64,000 nucleotides of DNA from NCBI GenBank assembly GCA_003586115.2, contig QVOM02000034.1, positions 144,093,988 to 144,157,987 of the forward strand. The letters are read 5' to 3'. Positions within the stretch are counted from its first letter, which is position 1. Each line of letters opens with the position of its first letter. The notes beneath the pieces were generated by a model. It did not search any database and was not told where the DNA came from. It worked only from the letters and a program-made list of their open reading frames with translations. Shown one piece after another: positions 34,380-45,910 of this stretch. The translations under genes and the position numbers were made by a program. This DNA comes from Salvator merianae (taxonomy: Eukaryota > Chordata > Lepidosauria > Squamata > Teiidae).

Positions 34380-35740
34380 CAGAGGTGTGTTCCTCCAATT
34401 GGGCACATTCACTCAAGCAGAAGTAAACACTACATCACATGCCTCCTCCCCATCACATTTTCCCCACTGGAGCTCCATTAATGCAGCCTATTAGTTCCAC
34501 CCCAGGCAGAACCTACGATTAGGGAGAGTACCAAGGTCTAGATACACATAGAATTCACACCAGGAGCAGCCAGACATGCTATATTACATTGCATCATCTC
34601 TTGTCATCTCCAAGAATCCTTTCTGTCACTTTGAAGCTGCCATTGCCACACTTCTACAATATGCTTTCCTCTGTTTCACTCTGCTCTGCTAGGCTGGCCT
34701 GCTATCTTGCTACTTCAGCCTGAAGCAGCTCTGCTTACCTGAATTCCAATCTGTGCCTTGGCTACTTGGCAGTGGCGTAGCTAAACGTTCCGCCACCCAG
34801 GGCGGAACAAACGGCGGCAGCCGAGCAGGGCGCCTCGCCCTGCAGGACGCCCCGCCCTGCAGCTGCCTACTCCCACTGCCGCCGTGATGATGGCCGCGCA
34901 CGCGCCAGCGGGCGAGGCGAGCGAGCGGCGGGTGGGGCGAGCGAGCGGCGAGCAAGCGGCGGACGTGCCGGTGAAGCCGACTAAAGGCAAACCGGCGGCT
35001 GGGCGGGCAGGAGGGCCCAACTCAAAGGCGGGCGCCGCCCCCAACAATGTGCCGCCTGATGCGCAGCACCCCCCGCGCCCCCCCTTGCTACGCCAGTGCT
35101 ACTTGGCTGCTATAGGGTTGTGTTAACAACTCTGCCAGAATACTTTACCACATTTTGGAGCTTCCATGCTGGCAGCAAACCCCCTTCACCTCTGAGGGTG
35201 AGAACTGGCTGGTCCTGGTTGATCTAGAGTCCCCTTTTGTTACGTTAGGACATATTTAAGATAGTTGTCTCCTTCTTTCCCCTCCTATCCACTCCTTCCT
35301 ACAGCAGCCTGTTAAAATTGACCAAATTTGGCTTTCCCATTCATAAAAAACAAAACAAAACAAAACAAAAAAAAACCTTGCTGTTATGGAAGTTTTTACC
35401 TTATGCATGTGCAGAGTGCTGCAAGGGATGAGATCTCTATCTTTTACTGTATAATAACTGCAAGCTGTCCTGCAGTCTTGACAGCTCTCCCAATCTGCTG
35501 TCAAAGCTGTCATTTCTATACGTTTATGCTGTTTCTGAGTTTTTTTGAATTTGTGTTCTAATTTGACCTGATCTTTGTCTGGAGGTATTTTACTTGTTAC
35601 CTGATTGTTCTTTTACAAAGGCATGTGCCAATATATTATTTTAAAGCCATAAGGTAAAGATCTCATTTAGAGCTAGTTGCCTGGGTATGCTATTTTCTTC
35701 ATTAAAACCAGTATACGCAATGCACTGCTTGCAACACTGT
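34380..35740 (+). repeat. Repeat A, copy 3 (diverged, split by a second hAT-like element)
   Basis: Without 34770-35098, blocks correspond to copy 2: TTCAGCCTGAAGCAGCTCTGC (34714) with TTCAAGCCTGAAGCAGTTGC (33605), GGCAGCAAACCCCC...TGAGGGTGAG (35171-35201) with TTGGCAGCAAACTTCC...TGAGAGTGAG, and near the 3' end GTTGCCTGGGTATGCTATTTTCTTC with copy 1's CACCTGGGTGAGCTATTTTTCCC (2156). It lies in the same orientation just downstream of copy 2. Edges are approximate. Confidence 0.5.
34770..35098. mobile_element. Short hAT-like element, same terminal family
   Basis: Ends CAGTGGCGTAGCTAAACG and, in reverse complement, CACTGGCGTAGCAAGGG. The 8-bp CTACTTGG flanks both sides exactly (34762-34769 and 35099-35106). 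The next block GCCACCCAGGGCG matches GCCACCCGGGGCG in the 31.6-kb element. Internally GC-rich with a GGGCGAGCGAGCGGCG duplication at 34910-34955, but without the 156-bp array. Non-coding. Confidence 0.85.
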
Positions 35741-36280
35741 GCAAACCTTAATAGATGGAACTTTAATATTGAAATGAAGAGGTCCTTAAGAAGCTCTTTT
35801 TCTTGATATGCTTAATGACAGACACCTATTGACTGCTTCTGAAATCAACCAGAAGTCTACGATGTGCTTTTATGTTAGAATCTAGCAGTTCCTGCCACTC
35901 AAAATTTCACCATCAAGAAACAATTTTCCCACAATACCCAGACTGGGCCCTCTCATCTGCACCTGGATCTTTTGCAAAGAGCAATGAAGACATTACACCC
36001 ATGTTTCAACTATCATGCCTGACCAATATTGTACACTGAGCTTATTGTCATCATCAGAGTCTTAGAATGTGGACTGGATGGTGCCAGGGACCATTTGTAG
36101 CATTGGGACTTGCACTCCTTTGACAATGCCTTTTTTGTCTAAACCCCCTTAAAAATGTTTTTTTTTGCATCACAAAAAGACTTCATCCCTTCAATCTGTT
36201 GTAAGAAGGGAACATTTAAACTCCTTGGGCAAGAGCAGCTGCAACGATAGCATGAGTGTCCAAACTGAGTACTTAATTAC
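35741..36280. other. No gene recognised
   Basis: No coding or repeat signal that I can name between repeat A copy 3 and the inverted-repeat element. Confidence 0.5.
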
Positions 36281-38019
36281 ATTAATGCAACCTGTCTAAG
36301 TGACCTGAACAGCATTGTATCTTGCCCAGTTTCTCTGTTAATCCCTTTCCCACCTGAACAACCCAGTATCCTGTCTGGTCCCACTTGGATATTCTTTTTG
36401 CATTTCAAAGTCCGCTTCCACTTCATCTTGACCATCACTACAACAGCTGGAATCTGGGTCTGCTACTTTAGTGAAAGCTGAACTTCTAGCTATCCCTGCA
36501 AGAAGCTGAACTTTGTGTGCTGTATGTTTGGGTTCCAGAGATGTGGGCTTGCTGCTTTGGTGAAATTATTCCAGAGATAAGGCTCAAACGTGCTCTCTTC
36601 CCTCACAGGCTTGTTATGTGTTGCTGTATCAGAGTGGATTGATCCCTCCACATACTGTTGCCACAAAGGGGCAACAGTTAACTTGGAGCTGGATTGATGA
36701 TTGGATTTACTTGACATCTCATGATGCTGAGCCATGGAGGCAAGCATGACCAATTACCATACTGAATTCTAGGACCCTATACCTCATTTTGCCTGTAGAT
36801 AAACTCCTTAAGTTTATCTGCCCAACCATTGTGACCCTTTCAGTAGCTTGTGTGTGTCTGTGTGCTAGTGTCTTGATACATGTTAGTCATTGAGAAGATT
36901 ATCCCTGAGCAAGAGAAGCCCTCAAGAAAGACATAGTTCACTTAGTCCCAAAGTTAGTTCACCTCTCTTCTCTTCTTCACTGCATTTCTTCTCAATTTTT
37001 ATCAAAAGATACTTCTCTACCAGTCTTTTTTAAAAAAACAAAACAAAACCACTTTCTAATTAAAGAGACTCTTCCTGCAATGAAAAAGGGAAGTTGTGGC
37101 TTAGCTTGATCACCCCAGTTCCTTCTGGGAACACCAACTGAAGTGTGTGACAGAAGAATTGATAGGATTCAAACTGGGAGAATCACAGGAGAGGAGTTCA
37201 TTAATTTGAAGGGCTCCATCCCATGACACTAACTCTTCTCAGGTGATAAAGTACTCAGAGCTTGACCTTATCTTCTCACTGAATTCTTGCCACCGATGTT
37301 TAGCAACCAAATTTTGATTGACCAATAAAAATCCCTACACAGTATACCTTGTTGATTCTTGCTCTTTAATTTCCTTGTTCACCCAATGGAGTGCTTTGTT
37401 GCCTGGTTTCAAGCCTATGAATATGTTCTTGGAATTGGCAGACATAGCAAAGAAACCCTCTTTGCTGATCAAACTATAACCCAGAGATGAGATTAATTCC
37501 TTGTCTGTTTTGAAAATTGTTTAATGATTATTTAAAAAAGGCTTGATCTCTTTCTGTTCTGTGTGTTTGTGTAGTACTACAAGTTCAAAATAAAAGAGTT
37601 ACAGTAGCTTGCCCATTTATAAAAAGAAGAAAAAAAGTATCTCTTGGTCTCTTGCTGATAAGAAGACCTTGTGTTCCAGACATCAGCACAATTACTTCTC
37701 CTCTCAAAACGTGTAAAGTGCTACCAAGTGTCTCTCTGTCTTTGCTAAAAGTTACAAGCTGAGTACCATTTGAATAATTTGTCCCAACTTGAAAGTGTTT
37801 TATTGTTGCAACTTGAAAGTTAACTAATAACTTTCTTGCTTATTTCACTATTTATATTTTAATAAAGCTATTTCTTTTGTGCATTTTACATTTTCAATAA
37901 ATAAACTTTGTATTAAGATCAGTCAAGTATCTTCTCTTTCTTGGGGTCAGCAAAGGGATTAACAGAGAAACTGGGCAAGATACAATGCTGTTAAGGTCAC
38001 TTAGACAGGTTGCATTAAT
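36281..38019. mobile_element. 1.74-kb segment bounded by 68-bp inverted repeats
   Basis: The arms 36281-36348 and 37952-38019 are reverse complements with one mismatch in 68 (C near 36308 against A near 37993), and similarity stops sharply at both edges. The outermost bases are ATTAAT on both sides, which contains the palindrome TTAA; a palindromic target duplication (TTAA as in piggyBac) would be hidden in the arms. The interior has only one open frame above 80 codons (36490-36753, minus), unrecognised. Two AATAAA motifs (37860, 37896) lie near the right arm. Class is unknown; a template-switch inversion is an alternative. Confidence 0.65.
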
Positions 38020-41000
38020 AGTCCTAAAGATTGTATGTATACATGGAAACAGTGCTTAACACATGTACAGAAGCAGTTCCCATAAAAACTGTTGTTTAGC
38101 TATAACAGATCTGTAGATATGTAGGACTGAAAGCTGAATTACTAAATCATATACTTATGTGCAATGGAGTTGCAACAGGCCAAAGTGAAAAAAACCCAGG
38201 AGTGGTCTATTGCTTTAGTGGGAGGTTACTTCTGTTTTTACTGATCCATATTAGCAGGGTGTAAATCTATATTGGATAATCTGGCATTTCATTCAGTTTG
38301 AATCCTATTCTATCCCTATGTATCCCATATATACACACACTTCAGGGGAAGTAAAATATCTTTCTTGCTAGGAAATGTGAATGTCTATATTACATTAGTG
38401 AATCATTAGCTTTTTTTTTTTTAAGTGTTTTTTTTCTTATTACAGAAATAATTCTAAAGTGTTGTAAAGACCTTATTTAATTATTTTTCCTATACTTAAG
38501 TCCCTCCCTGTCATCTTTTGAGCATTTTTAAGTTTGTATTTTCTTTCTTTCATAGGTCTTCAGATAAAAATGCTAGGATGCTGCATGTCTAGCAAATTTT
38601 GAAAGAAAGGTTCATTGAAATGAATTGGCCTAATTTATAAACACTGAGAAGGTTCAGGTTAACTTGGTGTCCATATGATAAACACCCCACCCAGAATCCA
38701 GTGTAGTGCGTTAGATTGCATACCATCTTGCAAATTCTTTTGTGTTCTGCCTTTTGTCTCATAATTTCTGGAGTACAATGCAGTTGGCTTTATCAGTTAG
38801 CCAAACTTTTTGTCACTTATTTTCTGTTTACTTTGGACTCTACTGAGATCTATTATGTGAGCTTCCAGTTCATACAGTTGAGATCTCAAAGTGCATGGGT
38901 TGGTTTAACAGTCCACTAGCTGGCATGGATTCTGAAGAGAAGAGGTTCAAAGAGGGAACCTGAACTTGTCTGCTGATTCCAACACAATTTTTTTTAATTG
39001 AGAAAATATTTTATCTTTATAAACACAATTGAAGCTAATACAGGAATGCAAGTCTGGCACTGGAAATAGCATTTTTTCAGAGGCAGAGAGTGGGCACCTA
39101 TAACTAACCTGTCACACAAACACTGCTCTATACTTTTCAATGCACTAAAATTCTGGTCAGAAAAGGGAGGGGACTGAGTGAGGGTAGAAAATAAGGCTGA
39201 CTAGAGAATCCCATTTAATTGGGAGTGTCTTGGTGGCCCAGGTCTGGTTTTCCTTCTTTTTACAAGTTTCAAACTTTGTAACCATTTTGGTGCACTGGAA
39301 CCTGACAGAGGCTGGTAACATTTGCAATTGCAGCAAGGAAAAAAGAAGGAGAGTTAGTTTTGAACTGCTTCAAGCCTCAAAAGTAACTGAAGAAGAACAT
39401 ATTTTTCAACTTTCTTCCAAGCAGGAGTAGCCTGCAATCCTGGGGCTCATGGGTTGAGTCTCTCTGGTCTCTCTTTTGTGCACTGGGGGAATAGGGTAGG
39501 ACCAAGAAGGACTAATGCTCAAGGAGCAGCCACTTGGGCCATCCAAGGCAGGATAAAGGGAGTACAATAGAGGTCATGTAGATTTTGGGACTCCTGTTTG
39601 CACCTGAACTAAGGTGACAAGATTGGCAAAATTAACATAACCAATAGAGTGTGTGATGCTGATGTGCTTTTTACCTGATGAACATATTCTGATTGGGCAA
39701 TCATAACCTTCCCATACACGCCTGCCACTAAATCATATTTACAGTGGACCCTCCTTTCAGATTAAAATGATTTGAGATAGGAATAAAACTCCATATTTCC
39801 AAATAAAAAAAACTGTAGCTGATAGTCTTAACTTGCCAGATCAGTTTATCCCAGATCTGGTTAATAAGAGGATCTCCTGAAGTAAATGGCTGTGATGCCA
39901 AAGATAATCACTTAAAGATGTGCAGCATTAAACTTTGAGTTAATCACATTGTGTCTCATACCAGGCTCATCTTATCTCTCAAGTAAGATCCAGAAATCTC
40001 CCATGTTTTATATAGGCATTTCTCCTTAATGAAGATACCATACTGGGGGATTATTGTGAGTTCAACTGAAATGGTGAAGCTGGGTTGCTTCATCACATGC
40101 TTTTCCTTTTATACTAGCCTGAGTCAGCATGATTCCATTGACCCAGCAACAAAGTCACCATACTCTACAGTTATCAGTGCAAAATATTGAGGACTCATGA
40201 GTCTACACATCCAGATGTACACTGTTTATTAATAGCCATCCTTTTTTATATCAGTTCCCAGAAATAACAAACTATTTAAAAAGTTCAATATCCTTACCTA
40301 CTTCACAAACGTCAAGGTTAAAAGTCAGAAACCAACTCCAAGCAAAAACTAAAGCAAAATCCTCAAGCAGTTTTAATAGTGATGTGAGATCAATTTGGTG
40401 GTCCAGGGGCCACATACCCCTATTGCAACCTGCTTCTAGGGTGCTGATACGCATGGTCCTGCATCCTGGGAGCACCCACTTCATTGTAAGTGTTCCTTAT
40501 AGTGCTATAACAGCAGAACTTTCACAGTGTTTCTGTCACTGTGTACCCCTATGATATCTGCACTTACTGTAGGACAGTACTGTAACTTTTGCAGAGAACA
40601 GAAAAATGGCTAACTTCCATGACCATTTGCTATGGTCTGCAAAACCCCCACCTGAAATCATCGAACTAGGGAATGAAAATTCCCTGGGTTCACGATCTCA
40701 TCAAAAGGAGCAGCGGTTGGTATGTTAATAACATGCCATTAACACGGTGACTGACAGCCAGTGAGTGAAGTAACTCCAGAAGTGATCTTAGCTTAAGCTG
40801 CAAGTTGTTCCATTATGTGGAAGAAAAAAAAAATGTGGTAAAGATATAAGAGCTGCTGCATCATGTCCCACACAATTTATATTCTTTGGGTATTTGCAAT
40901 TAAAGCAAATCTATAGAAAAGCTTGAACTTTGCAAGGAGGCACATCAGCTCTTTGTTTTTTTGTACTTATATTCATTTTTCTTTTAACTTTCTGCCCTTG

Positions 41001-41544
41001 GCAAAATTAACTATATTGTTACTTTCAACTTTTCTAAAAGGGTTCTGTTTTCTCCTAGCTGCATATGCGTATACATCCTAAGTAGTAAAAGATACAGGTC
41101 ATAGTCCAGTTGTGTACTGCCCAGAAGCTGTGGCGCACACCCTCTCCAAGTCACAGACACAAAGCAGTGAACCTCTTGCCATGTTCCCTGAGGCAGACAT
41201 TTGCAGCAAATCTGATGGCAAAACAGAAAGATATTTCACTTCAGGAGCATGCTCATTCATCAATTGGACCAACTTGACTTGCAAAGTTAGCACCAGTGTT
41301 CATGTAGTTGTGTTTGCTGTGTTACTTTCTGCATTCTGATTAATTTTAGATGAAAATCACACTACTGCACCAGATGAATAAATACTTTTTAAGTTCTTCC
41401 TACCATCCTCAAAAAACAATCACAGAATGAGACAATGCTAGCTGATGCAAATGTCATGACATAATAAATTAAAAATGACTCAAGGCAACATTTTTCTTGT
41501 GCTTGACATCTAGCTGGTGAGCTCCTTATCTACCTCTGTGCCTA
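38020..41544. other. No gene recognised
   Basis: AT-rich unique-looking sequence. Opposed frames at 41099-41339 on both strands (64 and 75 codons) are of unclear origin and match nothing I recognise. A T run lies at 38410-38421. Confidence 0.5.
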
Positions 41545-41557
41545 TCTGCCTATCTGC

Positions 41558-41599
<42 letters not shown>

Positions 41600-41611
41600 G
41601 TCTGTCTGTCT
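41545..41611. repeat. (CTAT)n/(CTGT)n microsatellite
   Basis: CTGC/CTAT tetramers, mainly about ten CTAT units, followed by CTGT units. Confidence 0.9.
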
Positions 41612-42525
41612 AAAACATCTACCATGAAGGCTTACAGCTCAGAAGAATTTAGGTACTGAAAGTCCAATCCCCAGCAACTCCTCAGGATAAGGTAACAGTA
41701 AATTTAAATATTTCCATTCAGCATTATGTCAATAGTGACGCTAAGAAAATGAAAAAAAAATGGGCCCAAACAGATATATGGACACATATGTACTTAGAAC
41801 AGAAGAAATAAATAGGCTGATTTCTCTGTTTAATGTTTTACAAATATGATATGATAAAAGAGTGAAAATGGAAGGAAACAAGGTGAAGAAAGAAATCAGG
41901 TCAATTTGGGGAACTTGGCTATTAAATGGTGCTGAAACCAGAAAGGATCAAGAGGAAAGGGAAGGGATACTGAGAGATTTCCCAAAAGGAATAGAATAAA
42001 TACTTGGAGAATGGACCGGTAGGGTAGGGAGGAAATATGTTAGTTTACAGGAATGTTAGCTTTCAGAAAAAAATTGTGAATGTATTGTATAAAATGTATT
42101 GATTGTATTAATCAATTTATACAAATATCAATTGAAAGTCAGCACTGTGTGATGCCTATTTAGTGGAATCTGTGGGACAAGGGATGCAGATCTCACCTTA
42201 GACTAGTAAACCTGACCTAATTCAGATGGAAGAATGGAAGAGAGAAGGGAGTAATGTTCATAGCTCTGAGGTATTTGGAAGATAGAGACATCAGTTGAGG
42301 GGACTGAGTTTGAGTCAAAATGCTTGCCTCAGCCCAAGAGTGGGGCCACCAGCTTAGGCTGCACATCCTTGCTCATGCAAAATTTGAGGCTGAGGATTGA
42401 AAGTTCCCCATCAAGTGTCAAAGTTTCCATCAAAGTGCTCTAAATGGTCCCAGAAGTGAGTCATTTCTGCCACTTCATGTTAGGTTGAGCAAACCAAGCC
42501 ATGGACTGCCTTTTTTAATTAATAA

Positions 42526-42527
<2 letters not shown>
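41612..42527. other. No gene recognised
   Basis: A-rich part at about 41740-42120 is reminiscent of LINE sequence (purine-rich, AGGTGAAGAAAGAAATCAGG, ending in repeated TGTATTGTATAA-type motifs), but I could not identify a protein match. Confidence 0.4.
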
Positions 42528-42566
<39 letters not shown>

Positions 42567-42567
42567 A
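42528..42567. repeat. (TAG)n/(TAA)n microsatellite
   Basis: About eleven TAG triplets followed by TAA triplets, adjoining the L2 tail on its 3' side (minus strand), so it probably grew from the LINE tail. Confidence 0.9.
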
Positions 42568-42785
42568 TAATAATTTTATTTATTTATATGCATTTAAGAA
42601 TTTATATCCCACTAAAAGATCCCAAGGCAGATCACAATAATGAAAAGATTAAAGATATTTAAAAAACAACACATCCTCCTTCCCACCTCCCTGGCAGGAG
42701 AACATCCAGAAGAAGTTAAACATCAAAGGCCTGGGTGAAGAGGTATGTTTTAACCAGGTGCCGAAAACCATATCATGTAGGCAGA
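42568..42785 (-). mobile_element. L2-type LINE 3' end, minus strand
   Basis: On the minus strand the order is CACCTGGTTAAAACATACCTCTTCACCCAGGCC (coding end, L.LKTYLFTQA-like), a short 3' UTR, then GTGGGATATAAATTC and AAATAAATAAA. This is the usual L2-group 3' end, 5'-truncated. Confidence 0.55.
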
Positions 42786-44365
42786 GCATTTTTGTTTTGT
42801 TTTGTTTTTACTGCTTTGCAAAAGAAGATCCCCAAGAAACAGATTAGGCACTGATCGCATCAGGACTACCATACATTAACAAATCTCCAGCCCTCTTTGG
42901 TGTGCTTTGATGTGATCATTGTGCTCCAGGCCCTCTTTTGGCACAGCCAAAGGGACTGCACATATCTTGCTAAAGTAGCCCTCGGGTCAACAAGGCAGTG
43001 GAATCTGGGAGCTGCAATAGCTGAATGACCAACATGCAACATTACTGTTAGGAATTTGGCAGAAATGAGTGCTGCAAAGGCTTCAGTAAGATCTATGCCT
43101 GGATTCTTTTTTTCCCCCAAAAGTATGCTCATGAAATGAATCACTCAAGGGCTTATTTTTCAAAATGTTTTCAAAAGCTTTCAGGCAAGTAATAATGTGA
43201 GTCACTGTTAACTTCTGTGTCTCTTTCTCATTACTTTCTCCTCAAGTAAATGTGTGAGCATTTTAAGTGAGAGTAGATCTACCACACCTAGGGCAAACCT
43301 TCCTTTCCTTGACCTCTCATCAAAGGACTGGTTCTAGAATCCTTCCACTGTCCTCCCTACTACCACCTCCTCTCCTTTTATCCCCTTCCCTTCTGTTCTG
43401 GCTGGAGATTCCATGGTCTTGTTTCTTAAACAGGAAGATCTGGCCCACCACAGTTGGGTGGGGATACTCTGACTGGTTCAAGCCAATGAGGGGAAAAGAT
43501 GCTTTTTAAAACTCAAAAATCAATTGGAAAGCTTTTACATAAAAAAAAATAATTGCAGCTGTCCACAAACAGCACAGTTGCAACTCCAATATAAATAAAT
43601 TGCTCAAGAGGAAGATTTTTGTTGTTCTAGAAGCGTCTGTACTTGATACTCTCTGCCCTGTGCTGCATGGTAATATGAAACATCCTTCCTTTTGCTGCCT
43701 AACAAGCTAAGTGTTTGTGTTCCATGATAATGGGTGTTGCCACTAAACTCAGATGGTAGCAAGATATTCTGTTTCCTGACACGTTCTATCTGTCTCTCAA
43801 ACACCAAATTTGAAAACAACAACTGTGCAGAGAGAACTTTTTTGTTTTCAAGATGTTGAAATTAATTGCAATTGTTAGCACTTTAAATGGGTGTGAGAAT
43901 ACATAATTGGTTGAAGTGTAGAGTTTTTCCATTGATGCAAGAAATGGAGAGCAAACACAATCTCTCTCATAAATGTCGGATCAAATTTATGCATGATAGA
44001 TTTCTATCATAGGCATTTGGGATATTTCTCTGTGGAAAGAGAAGAATTCTTGTTTGTGGTGCAGCTTTTTGCAAGGCCCCCAGAAAGGAAAACTTTCCAG
44101 AGGATCAGGACTTTTCAAAGCAGTGCAACTGATCATATGGACAGAATCTGAACAAGGAAGAAATTTGAGATGTGTGCCTATCTTCCTCACGTTTTTGTGG
44201 AATAAAGGCCTCTAGTGGAGGCCAACTGCAGCAGGAATATTCTGAAACAAAGGATCCACCTCAGCAAATAAAGCTAGCTTCTGGTTTGCACGGTATGACT
44301 AGCAGCAGGTTTACAAACAATTTTTGGGTCAAGTAATGGTTTCATTTATTTCCAGGGATCACATG
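42786..44365. other. No gene recognised
   Basis: No exon or repeat family that I can support. The 92-codon minus frame at 42866-43144 is unrecognised. Confidence 0.5.
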
Positions 44366-44470
44366 TCAGGGTTTGGTTGGATCATGAGCCCCAGTCAGCC
44401 TAACCAATGACAAGAAATCATGAGAATTGTAGCTCAGCAATACCCAGAGAGGCATAGTTTGGGCTCCTTC
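44366..44470. repeat. Fragment with a common vertebrate repeat motif
   Basis: AATCATGAGAATTGTAGCTCAGCAATACCCAGAGAGGC (44415-44452) resembles the frequent 'GGGAGTTGTAGTCCAACAACATCTGGAGGGCC' motif of old amniote repeats; a similar inverted piece lies near 55510-55570. The source family was not identified. Confidence 0.3.
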
Positions 44471-45080
44471 TAATATATACATAAAAATAGATATAGCGAC
44501 TTACAATCCCTCCCTCCTTACTAGATGATCTAGTGACTAAGGAACTAGCAATGAATATTCCAGTTGGGGTATCATGCTGAATGGAAATATTTAAATTTAT
44601 CTGGTCAATGCAATCCTCTTTCTATGTATATTGTGTTACCAAAATAATAATAAAAGAAAAACTCTCAGTCTTCTTGTGCCTGAGTAGAGGCTTAATCATC
44701 TCAATATATTTATAGGCCATGGTTCCACTCAAGCAGCCAAAGGGGCCTGGGGGGCTGAGGGGCTTGGGGCATGTATCCCTATTGCTGCAGCTGACCAAGA
44801 CATATTTCCAAGTCCATTGACGCCAGGGCAGGCTGCATCTATAAGTATCTCTGCTTGCCCATGTGCAGCAAGCCTTTGAGTCACTCCAGCCTGCATTGGT
44901 GGTCTGTGACAAACCAACGGGCCATGTCAGGGTACAAGATGGTGACAGCAGAGATGTTCCTTGTGCACTGACCTTAAGATTCCCTTCCCAGGTTCCAGGT
45001 TTCCAGTGATTCCCCCCCCCCCCCGATGCTTTAAAAGGGAGGGAAATGGAGACTGGCTGTGCTAGGGGTCCTGGGAAAGA

Positions 45081-45219
45081 GAAGAAGAAGAAGAAGAAGA
45101 AGAAGAAGAAGAAGAAGAAGAAGAAGAAGAAGAAGAAGAAGAAGAAGAAGAAGAAGAAGAAGAAGAAGAAGAAGAAGAAGAAGAAGAAGAAGAAGAAGAA
45201 GAAGAAGAAGAAGAAGAAG
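45081..45219. repeat. (GAA)n array, about 46 uninterrupted triplets
   Basis: Pure GAA/AGA/AAG triplets over about 139 bp. The poly-lysine and poly-arginine frames reading across it are artefacts. Confidence 0.97.
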
Positions 45220-45442
45220 CTTACAAGGTTATTTTTTCACCCAAAAGTGTACATCTATCTATCTTCCGCATCACACAATGTGATGCTCCCTATTTATCTA
45301 CTTGCAATTACTTGCTTTTGAACAGCTAGGTTGACTGGAGCTAGAGGCCAGTAGAGGGCACTCATCCCCTCTACACAGCAGACAGGAGCCTTGAACTCTG
45401 ATCCTCCTATTGAAAGATCAGTGCCTTAACCTTCTGCGCCAC
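45220..45442 (-). mobile_element. tRNA-derived SINE, minus strand (probable)
   Basis: On the minus strand the element starts GTGGCGCAGAAGGTTAAGGC, which fits a pol III A box (TGGCGCAGAAGG), and has AGTTCAAGGCTCC about 45 bases later as a degenerate B box. The body runs on for about 150 bp and ends at the (CTT)n tract (GAA on the plus strand). It is absent from repeat B copy 1, supporting insertion. The SINE family is not identified. Confidence 0.55.
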
Positions 45443-45910
45443 TGTAACCATAGTCAGGAAAAAAAAAAGATTGAATGGGACTTAATTAAATCAGCCCAAA
45501 TAAATGGCTTATTTCAAGTTGCTGGAGCAATGTTTTTGCCATTTCCAAGGTACTTTATTTGCACTATAAGGAATATGTGTGAGCACCTGGGAAAGAACTA
45601 AGAAGTTGCATTCCTGATAACGGGAATCAATTGGAAAGACTCTACTTGAAGGTGCTTCTCAAATTAATCTGCCCCCCCAGAATGTTTTCAATATGCTCTG
45701 TTTATTATGCATTTACTTAAAAAAAAATAAAGATAGAAATGTAATTCTCTCTCTCTCCCCTTCTTCATATGTGTGTGTACATTTGTATTTGAGAGAGAAA
45801 AAGATAGATAGTGTTCGTGTTCTCATTCCTTAGGGTGGTTAGTATCTCTACCTCAATCTCAGCTCTTCTGTTAAAGGTCTGGGAGTTTCAGGCCCCTGCA
45901 CAGTACCAGA

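Larger units (their letters stand above)
44905..45780. repeat. Repeat B, copy 2 (carries a (GAA)n array and a SINE)
   Basis: Aligns to 20385-21285: GGGCC(A/C)TGTCAGGGT(A/G)(C/T)AAGAT, TCCTTGTGCA, GGAGACTGG(C/T)TGTGCT, GGTCCTGGGAAAGA, then after the insert GGTCAGGAAAAA, GGGACTTAA, and the blocks listed for copy 1. The AGGGATGTGCA MITE of copy 1 is absent here, which gives the empty target site. Confidence 0.7.

Noticed and set aside
32728..38019. A complete endogenous retrovirus between repeat A copies 2 and 3 or across the inverted-repeat element
   Set aside because: No gag, pol or env similarity, primer-binding site or polypurine tract could be recognised; LTR identity of repeat A remains only a possibility.
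41099..41339. Possible processed pseudogene, frames on both strands
   Set aside because: Neither translation resembles a protein I know, and there is no A tail or duplicated flank.
45046..45321. Poly-lysine and poly-arginine open frames
   Set aside because: They are simply readings of the (GAA)n microsatellite.
44905..45780. Recent segmental duplication of 20.4-21.3 kb
   Set aside because: The copies are too diverged and each has its own later insertions, so an interspersed repeat is more likely than a recent duplication.
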